This document shows positions 46,343 through 56,560 of a stretch of 64,000 bases of DNA, in pieces. The DNA comes from Sisyra terminalis. Its lineage: Eukaryota > Arthropoda > Insecta > Neuroptera > Sisyridae. A program made the translations under genes and the position numbers. The stretch spans positions 3,100,001-3,164,000 of the forward strand of contig OY292279.1 in assembly GCA_958496175.1 (NCBI GenBank), in the 5' to 3' direction. Below the pieces are notes generated by a model. It was not told the DNA's origin and made no database searches. It was given only the letters and a program-made list of their open reading frames with translations. Positions within the stretch are counted from its first letter, which is position 1. Each line of letters begins with the position of its first letter.

Positions 46343-47597
46343 AATATTTATTCTGAATCAGCTTGAAAATAAATTTATTGGTTTTTACCTTAAAAAGTTC
46401 ACCCATTAACAAATTAAACTTCCGATTCATTACTCATTAAATAATTAGTTGTTTTAATAATCCAATTACTTAAGCTTGGCTTAATGTCGTTAAATCCTTT
46501 GTGTTTTCTTCAACGAAACTATTGATTAAGAATCTTTTAATAACTTGATGATAGTTTAGTTTATTCCGGTAACAATGTTTGCCTACATATAGGCGTTTTT
46601 TGATAAGCTAATGGAACTACAACCATTTTGAAGTATTTAAAATTTAATTATGACTTAAATGATAAATTAGCCATAATTATACGGAACTGAAGCAAGCATC
46701 GAAAATTGTATCGATTTAAATAAATTAACGCAAACCGTTTATGCGTCATATAGTTAATTTTCATTTAAGTTTAATAAATTCCTTGTCGTGTTTTTTTTTT
46801 TTTTGGAAGACAAGAAAATTGTATGGAAAATTAAATGGAAGGAAGTGTAGGTGGTGGCAACCCTAGGGGTAGCGTAACGAAAAAAAAACAGGTGCGTAAG
46901 TTTGTAGCACTATAAATTATATAATCGAAAATTGAATGGAGAAATGGATCTTGATGTATGGGATTCGGAGGGACGCGGTGGCGCCTAGTGTTGTTTTGAC
47001 AGAGTTAATTACATAATAGTTAAAACGTGAACGCTTTGCGGTCCCGAATATTACGAATATGAGTGTAACAATGTTAATTTATATGGTGGTTTTTCGGCGG
47101 TTAGCAATTTGAGGGTGATGTGAATTTCGAGGGTGGGCTATCAACAAAAACATGAAACCAACCAACTTTCGTAAGACAATTTAATGAAACCCCAAGAATT
47201 TGTGTGTAGTTAGGAAGACTTCGACTTCGTCATCGTGTCGTAATTTTCGGTGAAAGTCAGGAAAGTGTAAATGAACGCAAAACGCAAATGTTGGCGCGCG
47301 GTTTAAAACCAAGTTAACCAACCGAACCTCCGACGTCCCACAGGAACACACATAAAGAACAAATCCCCATCCTCGTAACTTCCCATGTGTACAATTTACA
47401 TATCAGTACATATGGGACTCATCTTCGTTTCATCTTAAAATGTTCCACGACACGAACGGGGGTGGGTGATACGGGAAGAAAAAGAGACATTCATCTCTCC
47501 AACTTTGCCACCCACCGTCTCCACTCCCGACTCCAGTCCCACAACTGTGAATTGTAAATAAAGTGAATTGTACCTTAAACGGAAAATAAACACATTG

Positions 47598-47639
<42 letters not shown>

Positions 47640-47885
47640 GAAACGAAGACGTTATACGTGAAGAAGATGAAGAACAACGTCAACAGATAGAAGTTGCAAA
47701 ACTTTTTTCCACCACTTGAAAATCCTCCCTATAGAAAATTTCGTCAAACGATGCGCATTAAATCCTAGTTTCTTTTCCAACATTAAACTTAACATTTTAA
47801 CGTGACGACTGTAAAGATTAGTCAATTACCAAGCATGTACTTGAAGGCTTATGTTACATTAACAAGATTGAGTAAAAGGCAACAC
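46343..47885. other. Intergenic sequence with a (TA)n microsatellite
   Basis: Apart from a pure TATATA run of about 40 bp at 47599-47638 and a T-run at 46791-46804, nothing gene-like or repeat-like was recognised. Confidence 0.6.
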
Positions 47886-48187
47886 TTTTGATGCAGTAAA
47901 TCCTCTTAAGAGGTCTTAATAAAAACTAGCTGATCTCCGCGACTTCGTCTGCGTAACGTAGGTGTAGATTATATTTTCTTTTTAAATTTGCTATTTGTAG
48001 TGGCATATGAAAATTATTATTTTTCTTATTTCTTTTACGAAAAACATAATCAAACTTAAAAACACTATTTTGTCAACTTTAAAAATACACATTTAATAAA
48101 CTCTTACTTAAAATAAAATAGTTGTATATAATGATCAATTTAATTTCAAAAAATATCTTAAAAAAGTATGGTCTATTCCGTATACCT

Positions 48188-48207
48188 ACGGTAGGTATAC
48201 CTACCGT
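48188..48207. repeat. 20 bp perfect palindrome
   Basis: ACGGTAGGTATACCTACCGT is fully self-complementary and lies within the 2.3 kb insertion. Confidence 0.9.
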
Positions 48208-49687
48208 GGATCAATTAATCCGTAAATCAATCACCCTCTATACATAAATAAAAACTATCGTTAAGTTCAATAAAGTCAGTCATAATTATGACTTAAAACA
48301 GTCAAAAGTTATCAAAACACTCGTCTAAATATTTAAAATGTTAGTAGAAATCTCATTTCATTGTCTCAACTTTTACACTACTGAAATGTACAAAACTACG
48401 CCGAAATTAAAATTTGTTCAAATGCACGAAACCCAGTTCCTCCATAATCAAGTATATCCATAGTGTATCTATGCACTTATTATTAAAATATCTGAATTTC
48501 AACTATACAATTAAACCATTTTCTTTTAGTTCGCCGAAGTGCTCGCTACTCAATATTCGCTCACTAATGTATTATATGAAAGCCAAAAAACTTAATACTC
48601 ACTTATGAACTTAATCTTTTTCAGATATATATATATATTTATATATATATATATAATTTGAAATTTCGATTGTTTATTAGACGTTATGCCGTACAAACTT
48701 TGCCAACATTTTTCTCTTTTTTTGGGGAAGAAATATCAAAAACCCTTTCTTATTATATATCTGCATCGTATAAGTAAAACATTTTCCAAATTTTATTGAC
48801 ACAAATATGCATTTATATTAGAAAATACAATGTAAAACGTAAACAAATATGACCTTTATTTTGATTATCATGACAAAAAAGCAATTCGATATCGCATATT
48901 TTGACGTTGATCATACAAAATTGTTGGAAATAGATAGAAAGTGTGGAAAGAAATTCGAATATTTTATATATATATACAATAACAATAATTGATTTTCACA
49001 TTTTCCTAAATACCGAAGAAAAGGTGGTTTAGAAGAATATATTTTTTGATTGATAATGAAATATATGACAAAAAATTGCTCCCTTAATGTTAAATAATTG
49101 CTCCAGGTCACAATCATTGGTTGATAAAAATTAGATTTTAAAAAAGTTTGACTTTTGAAAAGCAAAGAAAAATTAAAAACTGCCTCTTTGGTATTTGGTA
49201 TAAGTACCTAGTACCTAAACTCTCATACTAATTAAGTGAAATGACGTTTTTTAAAATGCTGAAGTTAAAATGATATAACAAAAACAGAAATTTATTATTA
49301 ATTAATTATTTTTTTATTAATTACACTTATTAAATTCAAAATTTTGATTATTGATTAACTCTACATTTTCTCATACAAACTTAGTCACCCTTTTTACTCT
49401 TTTAGGGTAAGAATTTTCAAAAAAAAAAAAAACTTATCAAATGTCTACTTCTTATATGGAATACATCGAATATTTAAATTTCATCAGTCAGAGGGGATAT
49501 ATAAATACAGGATTTTATGTATGCACGGTTTTAAAAACGTATTTACTTTAAGTTTTATTACTATTATTATTATTAATACTTCTATTATTATTATTTTTTT
49601 GTTAATATTTCAATATTGAGCAACTCTAAAGGTCAATTTACACCAATTTTGTAAAAAAAAAAAAATTAAAAAAAATTTACTGTAAGA

Positions 49688-49760
49688 TTTGAACCCACGT
49701 CTGTATAATTAGGAGTTTCAGAATGTTCTATACGTAAGCATGTACGCTATTAACATCAAC
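49688..49760 (-). other. tRNA-like degenerate segment (SINE or tRNA pseudogene)
   Basis: On the minus strand, GTGGGTTCAAATCTTAC resembles a tRNA T-arm with B box (GGTTCAAATC), preceded at tRNA-like spacing by an anticodon-loop-like CTCCTAA flanked by CTGA and CAG. No proper acceptor stem or A box could be folded by eye, so this is not called a tRNA gene. It lies inside the 2.3 kb insertion. Confidence 0.3.
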
Positions 49761-50234
49761 TATGTGTCTGATATATATAAAGGTTTTTATTTCAAAGAGG
49801 CATTTTTTTAAACTTTAAATTGAATTTACTCTGCTTTTTATCAGTTCAATTAAAAATATTTTTACAGATTATTTTCTAACTTTTAATTACCTTTCCAATG
49901 ATACATACTCATCTGTCTAGTGTAAAAATTTATGGTTTCAACCCTAAGGAATATCTTCCCTTATTATTTTTTTGGAATGATAAGTAGCCTATAGTATGTG
50001 GGAAGTTGTGTTGTATCTTGATACCATTTTTCATTAAATTCGATTGTTCCAATCCTTAGTTAAATCGGGGCACACAGACAGACAGACAGACAAAAATTTT
50101 AAAAATGTTAAATTTGGAATAAGGGCCTCTGAAAACAAATATTTACCTTAAAATTGGGTTCAAAAACGAAATGTACAGACAGACGTAAGAACAGTTGATG
50201 CAATAAATCCTCTTAAGAGATCTTAAAATAAATT

Positions 50235-51589
50235 TATGACGATCCTTTTTTCTTCAAAAAAAATAATCTTTCTTTAGATTGATTACAATTATTTGATTGA
50301 TTTTTAGACTGAGAATAATTTATGCTATTTTAAACTAATTGAAACGAAACTTAATTATTTTCAAGCCCAATTTGGGTTAAAGGTGCGGCTAAATCACTGA
50401 TTGAGAAAATCGACACCTAAATGCTGCCCTAAAGTGATTTTCATGCGTTCATCCTTGCCTTCAACCCTTTAATTATTAAATGAAATTCACATTCATTGCA
50501 CCGCATCGGTAAGGTTACTCCAGTTTATATACAGAAAATCACAAAAATCAAACGTCGATTACAACCCAAACCCACCCCCATTTCATCCTTATTCCAATTA
50601 ATTTCAACACCCTTCCATCAACACATCCCAGCTAAGTATAATGCACACACATACATTAATTAATTATTTGTATAAACGTCATGTTTCGAACGGTAATTGC
50701 CCTTTTAAAAGGGCATGAACGGTTTCGACAAAAAGGGATGAATGTTGAATAAAAGAAAAAGAAACGGAATAAAAGATTCGGAAAAAAGGGTATGTTTTAC
50801 TTCTTTTCTTTTTTTTTTTTTGATCGCGTGGTGCAATGTGTGTAATTTTGGTCGTTGACCCTTGGAAAGTTTAAAGATATTTTTTTTTTTTTTTGGAGAG
50901 CTTCAAGTTTGAAAAAGATTTGGAGGTTGAAAGGTGAATACAATAAAATAGAAATAAAGAAGAACTAAAAGGAAATAAATTGTATTCGTTTTTTTTTATT
51001 TGGTTCTTCAGTGCTTCAATCTTCTGGAGTGGAGAGTTCTTTTCAAAAGAAATAGGTGAATACTTTACGAGGGACTCGAAACGTCCAAATATTAAAATTT
51101 CAATGCATATTCGGTTCGTGGGATCGAGAAAAAATTATGAGAGTTTCTTTGTGTAGTAAATTAGCTGAAAAAAGACTTCTCAAACTTAACACTTGTGGGA
51201 TAAAGAAAAAGTAAGGTTTTCCATAAAGAAAAATTGAACTTTATTGTCTTGAATGATTTAAATTAAGAGCTGAAAAACTTGAAAAAGTTTCAGTGATTTG
51301 GGCTTTTGGTTTTAAGATTAAAAAAATTAAGAATTTGCTTGAGAAGATGCAAATTTTTGTTTATTAATGAATAATAATATATGTCCTATGACTCAATTTC
51401 TTTATTACGACGCGTTTTAACAGTTTCTGGCTCTTGTCTTCGGGTAATGATTATTTTTTCGATTGTTAACAAATTTCATAAAGGTTTTTTATTACATAAT
51501 TTGTGGGCTTTGTATAAATCATATTCTTCCAGGGTGTTCATATGTGATCCTTTCTTGCAAATATGTAATGGCTTAAAATTTGTTTTTTA
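50235..51589. other. Intergenic sequence, nothing recognised
   Basis: AT-rich, with T-runs near 50808-50820 and 50881-50894. A 69-codon plus-strand frame near 51381-51590 has no motif. Confidence 0.5.
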
Positions 51590-51639
51590 AATTTAAGCAT
51601 TGATGATTTTCGTCATAAAGGTAGCTTATAAAATTTTAA

Positions 51640-52160
51640 GTTGTTGTAGAAGAGATTATACTGGAAATCTAACCAGTCGATTCACTTGAAATTTGGCAAG
51701 CATATTCCTCAAATATCTGTTTATCTTTAGAACCAGCAAAAAATAAAAATATCTAATTCCTAATATTTTTAAAAAATTTGATGAAGTCAAAAAATCAGTG
51801 AAAAAATCGACATAGTTTTTGAGTAGCCGCCATTTTATGAAAAAACTTTTTTGTTTTTAAATTCGCTGGTTCGGAAGATAGCTACATTCATACAGATTAA
51901 GAATTCATCCTGCTTTTATTTTTCAGATGACTACAGGGGTTGAAATCATGACAAACAGGAGACAATGTCTTTTTTTTTCTCCCCTCTACTTCTAGGATGC
52001 ATTACTCCGCGATTTTTTTTTTTTTGAAATTTATTTTGTATATTCTTCAAGCATCAATAAAAAAATGATAAAAAAATGGATAGTAAAAATTTCAAACGGT
52101 TCTTTTTATAAATTATCAAAAAAACGCTCGAAATTCGGACCTCTAGACTAGAATACCCCG
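51640..52160. mobile_element. Truncated copy of the TTAA-flanked MITE
   Basis: The right end CCTCTAGACTAGAATACCCC is followed at 52161 by TTAA, matching (inverted) the termini at 59172-59938. Inner words such as 'AACCAGTCGATTCACTTGAA' (reverse of 'TTTCAGGTAAATCGGTGCAG') and 'CCGCCATTT' also correspond. The other terminus is missing. Part of the preceding flank ('AAGCATTGATGATTTT') recurs at 53380. Confidence 0.6.
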
Positions 52161-52258
52161 TTAAAGCCAAAGTGGTGTAAGTCTCGAAGGGCTAAACTGT
52201 TGAAAGAAAAGGTGGTCTAAGTTACAACCTTAATCAAACTAAGATTTTTTCGCTGACT

Positions 52259-52560
52259 TTGAACAGTTATACTGTGCATACAATATATAGAATATATTGC
52301 GGTCCAATTTAAGTAGTATAATCTGATATAATAATATATAAAAATCATACCATAAACATAAATTTGAACAGAGGTTCAAACAAAAATATTCGTGACGTAT
52401 TGCCCAACTACGTATTTCGATTGCCAACCAATCTTCCTCAGTGGTCATCACGTAAGAAGATGATCAAAATACATATCTGGGCAATACGTCACGAATATCT
52501 TTGTTTGAACTTCTGTTCAAATTTATGTTTATGGTATGATTTTTATATATTGTAACGGAA
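52259..52560. mobile_element. Penelope-like inverted element with hammerhead-like core
   Basis: Arms of about 75 bp (52335-52408 and 52478-52555) are near-perfect inverted repeats, sharing 'AAATTTATGTTTATGGTATG' and 'GGGCAATACGTCACGAATAT'. In the intervening loop the minus strand at 52441-52415 reads CTGAGGA, A, GATTG-GTTGG-CAATC, GAAA, then TACGTA. That is a hammerhead catalytic core with intact CUGANGA and GAAA boxes and a 5 bp stem II. The same architecture is at 15073-15390. Family attribution rests on knowledge that Penelope-like elements carry such ribozymes in their terminal repeats. Confidence 0.6.
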
Positions 52561-52632
52561 ATTCACAACTGAATTTCTATACAGAACTGTCAACTGACTT
52601 GACTGAGCGCCTTATATACCCGCAACCCAATA

Positions 52633-52690
52633 TTCTAGAATATACTCCAATATTCGCGAATGTTCCACCACGTACTAGATGTTTCCAGAA
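52633..52690. promoter_or_regulatory. Heat-shock-element-like cluster in 5 bp register
   Basis: TTCTAGAA (52633-52640), TTCGCGAATGTTC (52653-52665) and TTCCAGAA (52683-52690) are inverted nTTCn/nGAAn pentamers. All seven begin at positions congruent modulo 5 (52633, 38, 53, 58, 63, 83, 88), as required for HSF trimer binding. A TTATATA box-like word lies just upstream at about 52610-52616. The context looks like a promoter or terminal repeat of a mobile element (52556-52900, TGTAACGG start). No gene downstream was recognised. Confidence 0.5.
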
Positions 52691-52899
52691 CAATCTATAT
52701 GTACACTCGCATTGGTTATATAATTTCCAACCTTCGGTTCATAAACGATACAATCATTAATCCGAACAGTGAAAAAGAGTTTTTGGACTTCATTCGAGGA
52801 CTTCAAATCGTAAGTCAAAATTTCGCTTTAAAAACAAAAAGGCCAACCGCAATAATGATCCAAGTTAGAAAAAGAAAATAAGTTGCCAAAATATGACGA

Positions 52900-53779
52900 G
52901 AAAAAATGTCTTATGGTTCTCAGTTTACGGATTTTTATTAAGACCGAAGGTCTTAATTGTGCGAAGAAAAATAACCCTTTCAAAATCAATGATTTTCATC
53001 CTCAAAAGTAAATTTTAAATTGAAAAATATTACTTCCGGATTATAATTAAGAGATATATATAGAAAAATTATTCAAATAACAATCATTTTCTTTGTGATA
53101 TACGAAATATAAATTGAAAGAAATACCGTTCCAAATGCTCTGTACTTAAAAGTTACTTTAATCGAGAAATACTAAGCTTACTTTGTAGAAATCAAGGCAC
53201 TGTAGTTATGGCGCTGAATGCATGGGCCAATCATAACACACCGTTCAAAATTCATTCTTTAATTCGACCAATCAGTGCATTTGTTACTAAAATCTAATAG
53301 ATATCAACCAATGACATGATTCTTAGGTGTATTTTGGTTATTTTTCGTAAGTAGTGGCATTATTTTTTTTTTCGAATTTCAAGCATTGATGATTTTTGTC
53401 ATAAAAATGTTTTGTAAAATTTAAAGTTGTTGTTGAAGTAGGTTTCTTGGGTGTATGTTCCTTATATCTTGTTCCGAAAGATCTACCAATTTGGCTAATG
53501 TAGAATTTTTCTCAGGAATCATGTTTAATTTTATAAATTCCGTTTTTTTTTTTCGTTGTAATTAGATGATTCTCCAATGGTTTAAGAATTTTCATCATGT
53601 TGTTTGTTGAAACTGCGATAATGAAATCATTTTTCTTTAGGAAGTTGGCGATTGTAAATCTTAATATATCTTTAAATAAGAAAACAATTCAGGTTATGTA
53701 AATAACATGAATTGTCTTCTTATTTAAAAAATATAAAAGCTGAGATCTGAATTTTATCATCTTAATATATCATTGAAGT
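52900..53779. other. Intergenic sequence, nothing recognised
   Basis: AT-rich. It contains a short inverted pair near 53670-53730 ('ATTCAGGTTATGTAAATAAC' region with 'AAATAAGAAAACAATTCA' and 'TGAATTGTCTTCTTATTT') and the 53380 copy of the 51590 flank. Confidence 0.5.
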
Positions 53780-56560
53780 TTGATTTTAAATTTTTTGTTT
53801 TCTTTTCGTGGAGTTGGAAGAAAATTCAAACCAATTTTTTTACAATTCTCATCGTTTTTGAAATCAACATTTCACAAATCATTTATTTATCGTTCCGGAG
53901 GCCTCAAACTTCTGCTATGATATGTCTTAAAAACAATAAATTCTTCAAGTTGTCGTTGGAAAATTAGACAGTAATTTATTTTGTTCGCTTACACTAAATT
54001 TCCAAGCCTTTTTAGTTAGTCCAGCCATCATTCTAAATGCCTAGAAAAATATGATTTTTTTTGAAGAATTGTTATCCTTCATTTTTCTTATGAAGATCAA
54101 CAATTCACTCAATGATTTATATAATTTATTATCTCCTCTATGTTTGTGAAATTTCAAACTAACTTTTCTTCCTTTTTCAATTCTGAAACCCTCCAATAAT
54201 AATAAAACCACCTTTGGGAAGTTGGCGATTGTAAAACTAAATATATTATTGAAGTTTGATTTTATATTTTTTGTTTTCTTTATGTGGAGTTGGAAGAATG
54301 GATTTTTTTTTAGTAAATTTCGATATTATTTTGTATACGATTGAGCCGTTGTATCCGTAGTGGCTATATTTTTAATTATCTAAAATTATTCTTCTCGAGC
54401 TTTAGTGCTAAGAGGGAACTGCATGCTCTGTACACTATAGACTGTTGTAAGCTGCAATTTTTTGTTAACATGCATTTTCCTTAAAGTAAATCAATTTTTC
54501 GCTTAATAGTCTTAACGATTGTTTAAGTAATAGTACTCTATATGTTTGGGAAAATTCAAACCAAATTTTCAACATTTCTTGTTGCTGATTTTTGTTGTAA
54601 ATACATTTCTATCGTTTGTTAAATCAAAATTTCACAAATCATTCATTCATCGTTTTAAAGGCCTTAAACTACTACTATAATATGTCTTAAAAACAATTAA
54701 ATTTCTAAATTGTCTATGGGAAATTATGAAGTATTATATTTTGGAAGATTTAAACTAGATTTTTGTACGATTAAACTAAATTTCCTACCTTTTTAAGTTA
54801 GTTTTTAAGTTTGCCATCATTCTAAATACCTAGAAAAATATGATTTCTTTTGTAGAATTTTTATGCTACATTTTCCTCATGAAGATCAACAATTAACATT
54901 AAAATTATAATTCCTAATTTTTCTGCCTTTTTCAATTCTGAAATCGTTCAAAAAATAATAAAACCACCGATTTAATTTTTGCAAATATATTTTGTATTTC
55001 TTGATCAATTTTAAGTTTAATTGTTAAGATTCGATTACATTAATTACATCTTCACTATCTTAGAAGTTTTTTACCATGTTATAATGATATTTTCTTCTCA
55101 TGTCCCCTGTAGACATATGATGCTGACATAGACTTCTACTATTGGAGTTTTCATACAGTAAACTTTAGAGGTGACCCTAAAAAATTTCACATAATGTATT
55201 CAAAGAATCAAACTAGATTTTTTGGTTGATCAAAATTCAAACCAATATTCCAGAGGTTATAAAACTGTTGACCAGAGTAGAAAGTGTGAAAAAACCAATA
55301 AGAATCGTCAAAAACATGTGAAGTGGTATTTTTAAAGGGAAACTTTAAAGTATAGACTTCTACTATCATACAGCTTTCATAGAGTAAACTTTAGAGGTGC
55401 CCCTAAAAAGTTGTACATAATGTATCTTAAAAATCAAACTAAATTTTTTGGTTGTTAAAAATTGCAAACCAACATTCCAGAGGTTATAAAAATGTTGGAT
55501 AGAATAGAAAGTGAGAAAAAACCAATTAGGATTCATACAGTAAACTTAGAGGTGACCCTAAAAAATTGCACATAAAGTATTCAAAAAATCAACCTAGATT
55601 TTTTGGTTGATCAAAATTAAAACCAACATTCCAGAGGATATGAAAATGTTGGCCAGAGTAGAAAGTGAGAAAAAACCAATAAGAATCGTCAAAAACATAT
55701 GAAGTGGTATTTTTGAAAGGGAAACTCTTAAGTATAGACTTCTAAAATTGGAGCTTTCATAGAGTTAACTTTAGAGGTGCCCCTAAAAAATTGAACATAA
55801 TGTATTTTAAGAATCAAACTAGATTTTTTTGTTTATCAAAATTTAAACCAACATTCCAGAGGTTATGAAAATGTTGGCTAGAATAGAAAGTAAGAAAAAA
55901 CCAATTAGGATCCTGAAGAGTAACTCAAAACTTTATTGCCTAAAAAGTTGATTTTCACAAACGATAAAAATTTATTAATTAAACAATTCGTTAAGATATT
56001 ATAGGAAAATTTGGTTAAAATGCACATATAGAATATCCGTCCAAAAAATAATAAAACCACCGACTTAATTTTTGCAAATATATTTTGTATACCTTGACCA
56101 ATTTTGAGTTTCATTGTTAAGATTCGATTGCATTAATTACATATTTACTATCTGAGAAGTTTTTCATCATTTTATTATGAAATATTCTTCTCATTTCCGC
56201 TGTAGACATACGATGCTGACATAGACTTTTACTATTGCAGTTTTCATACAATAAACTTTAGAAGTTTCCCTAAAAAATTGCACATAATGGATTCAAAGAA
56301 TAAAACTAGATTTTTTGGTTGATAAAAATTTAAACCAATATTCCAGAGGTTATGAAAATGTTGGCTAGAATGGAAAGTAAGAAAAAACCAATTAGGATCG
56401 TCAAAAACATGTAAAGTGTGATTTCTGAAGAGTAACTCAAAAGTTTATTGCTTGAAATGTTGATTTTCACAAACGATAAAAAGTTATTAAATCAATAATG
56501 AAGATTGGTTAAGAGATTGTAGGAAAATTTGGCTAAAATGCACATACAGAAAATAATATC
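53780..56560. repeat. Composite tandem array, ~210 bp units inside a larger duplication
   Basis: 'ATAGACTTCTACTAT', 'TTCATACAGTAAACTTTAGA', 'GGTGACCCTAAAAAATTGCA', 'TCAAACTAGATTTTTTGGTT', 'CCAACATTCCAGAGGTTAT' and 'GAGAAAAAACCAAT' recur about five times (from ~55134, 55360, 55530, 55735, 56220). An outer block with 'AATAAAACCACCGA' and 'TTTTTGCAAATATATTTTGT' occurs near 54958 and 56048 and shares words with 53780-54300. All are in direct orientation, with no ORF. Confidence 0.8.

Larger units (their letters stand above)
47926..50192 (+). mobile_element. ~2.3 kb non-autonomous insertion flanked by imperfect direct repeats
   Basis: It begins ACTAGCTGATCTCCGCGACT and ends after a CAGACAGACAGACAGACA run (50071-50092), 'GTTAAATTTGGAATAAGGG' and 'CTTAAAATTGGGTTCAAAAA'. 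Immediately outside are imperfect direct repeats of about 35-38 bp (47886-47925 and about 50193-50232) sharing 'AAATCCTCTTAAGAG' and 'TCTTAA', which look like a long, aged target-site duplication. The inside is AT-rich, with TA runs (48625-48655) and no reverse-transcriptase or transposase frame. A 340 bp deleted relative sits at 7590-7930. Confidence 0.65.

Noticed and set aside
47599..47638. Possible hairpin/regulatory site
   Set aside because: It is a simple (TA)n microsatellite.
49688..49760. Functional tRNA gene
   Set aside because: Only the T-arm/B box is convincing; acceptor stem and A box could not be paired.
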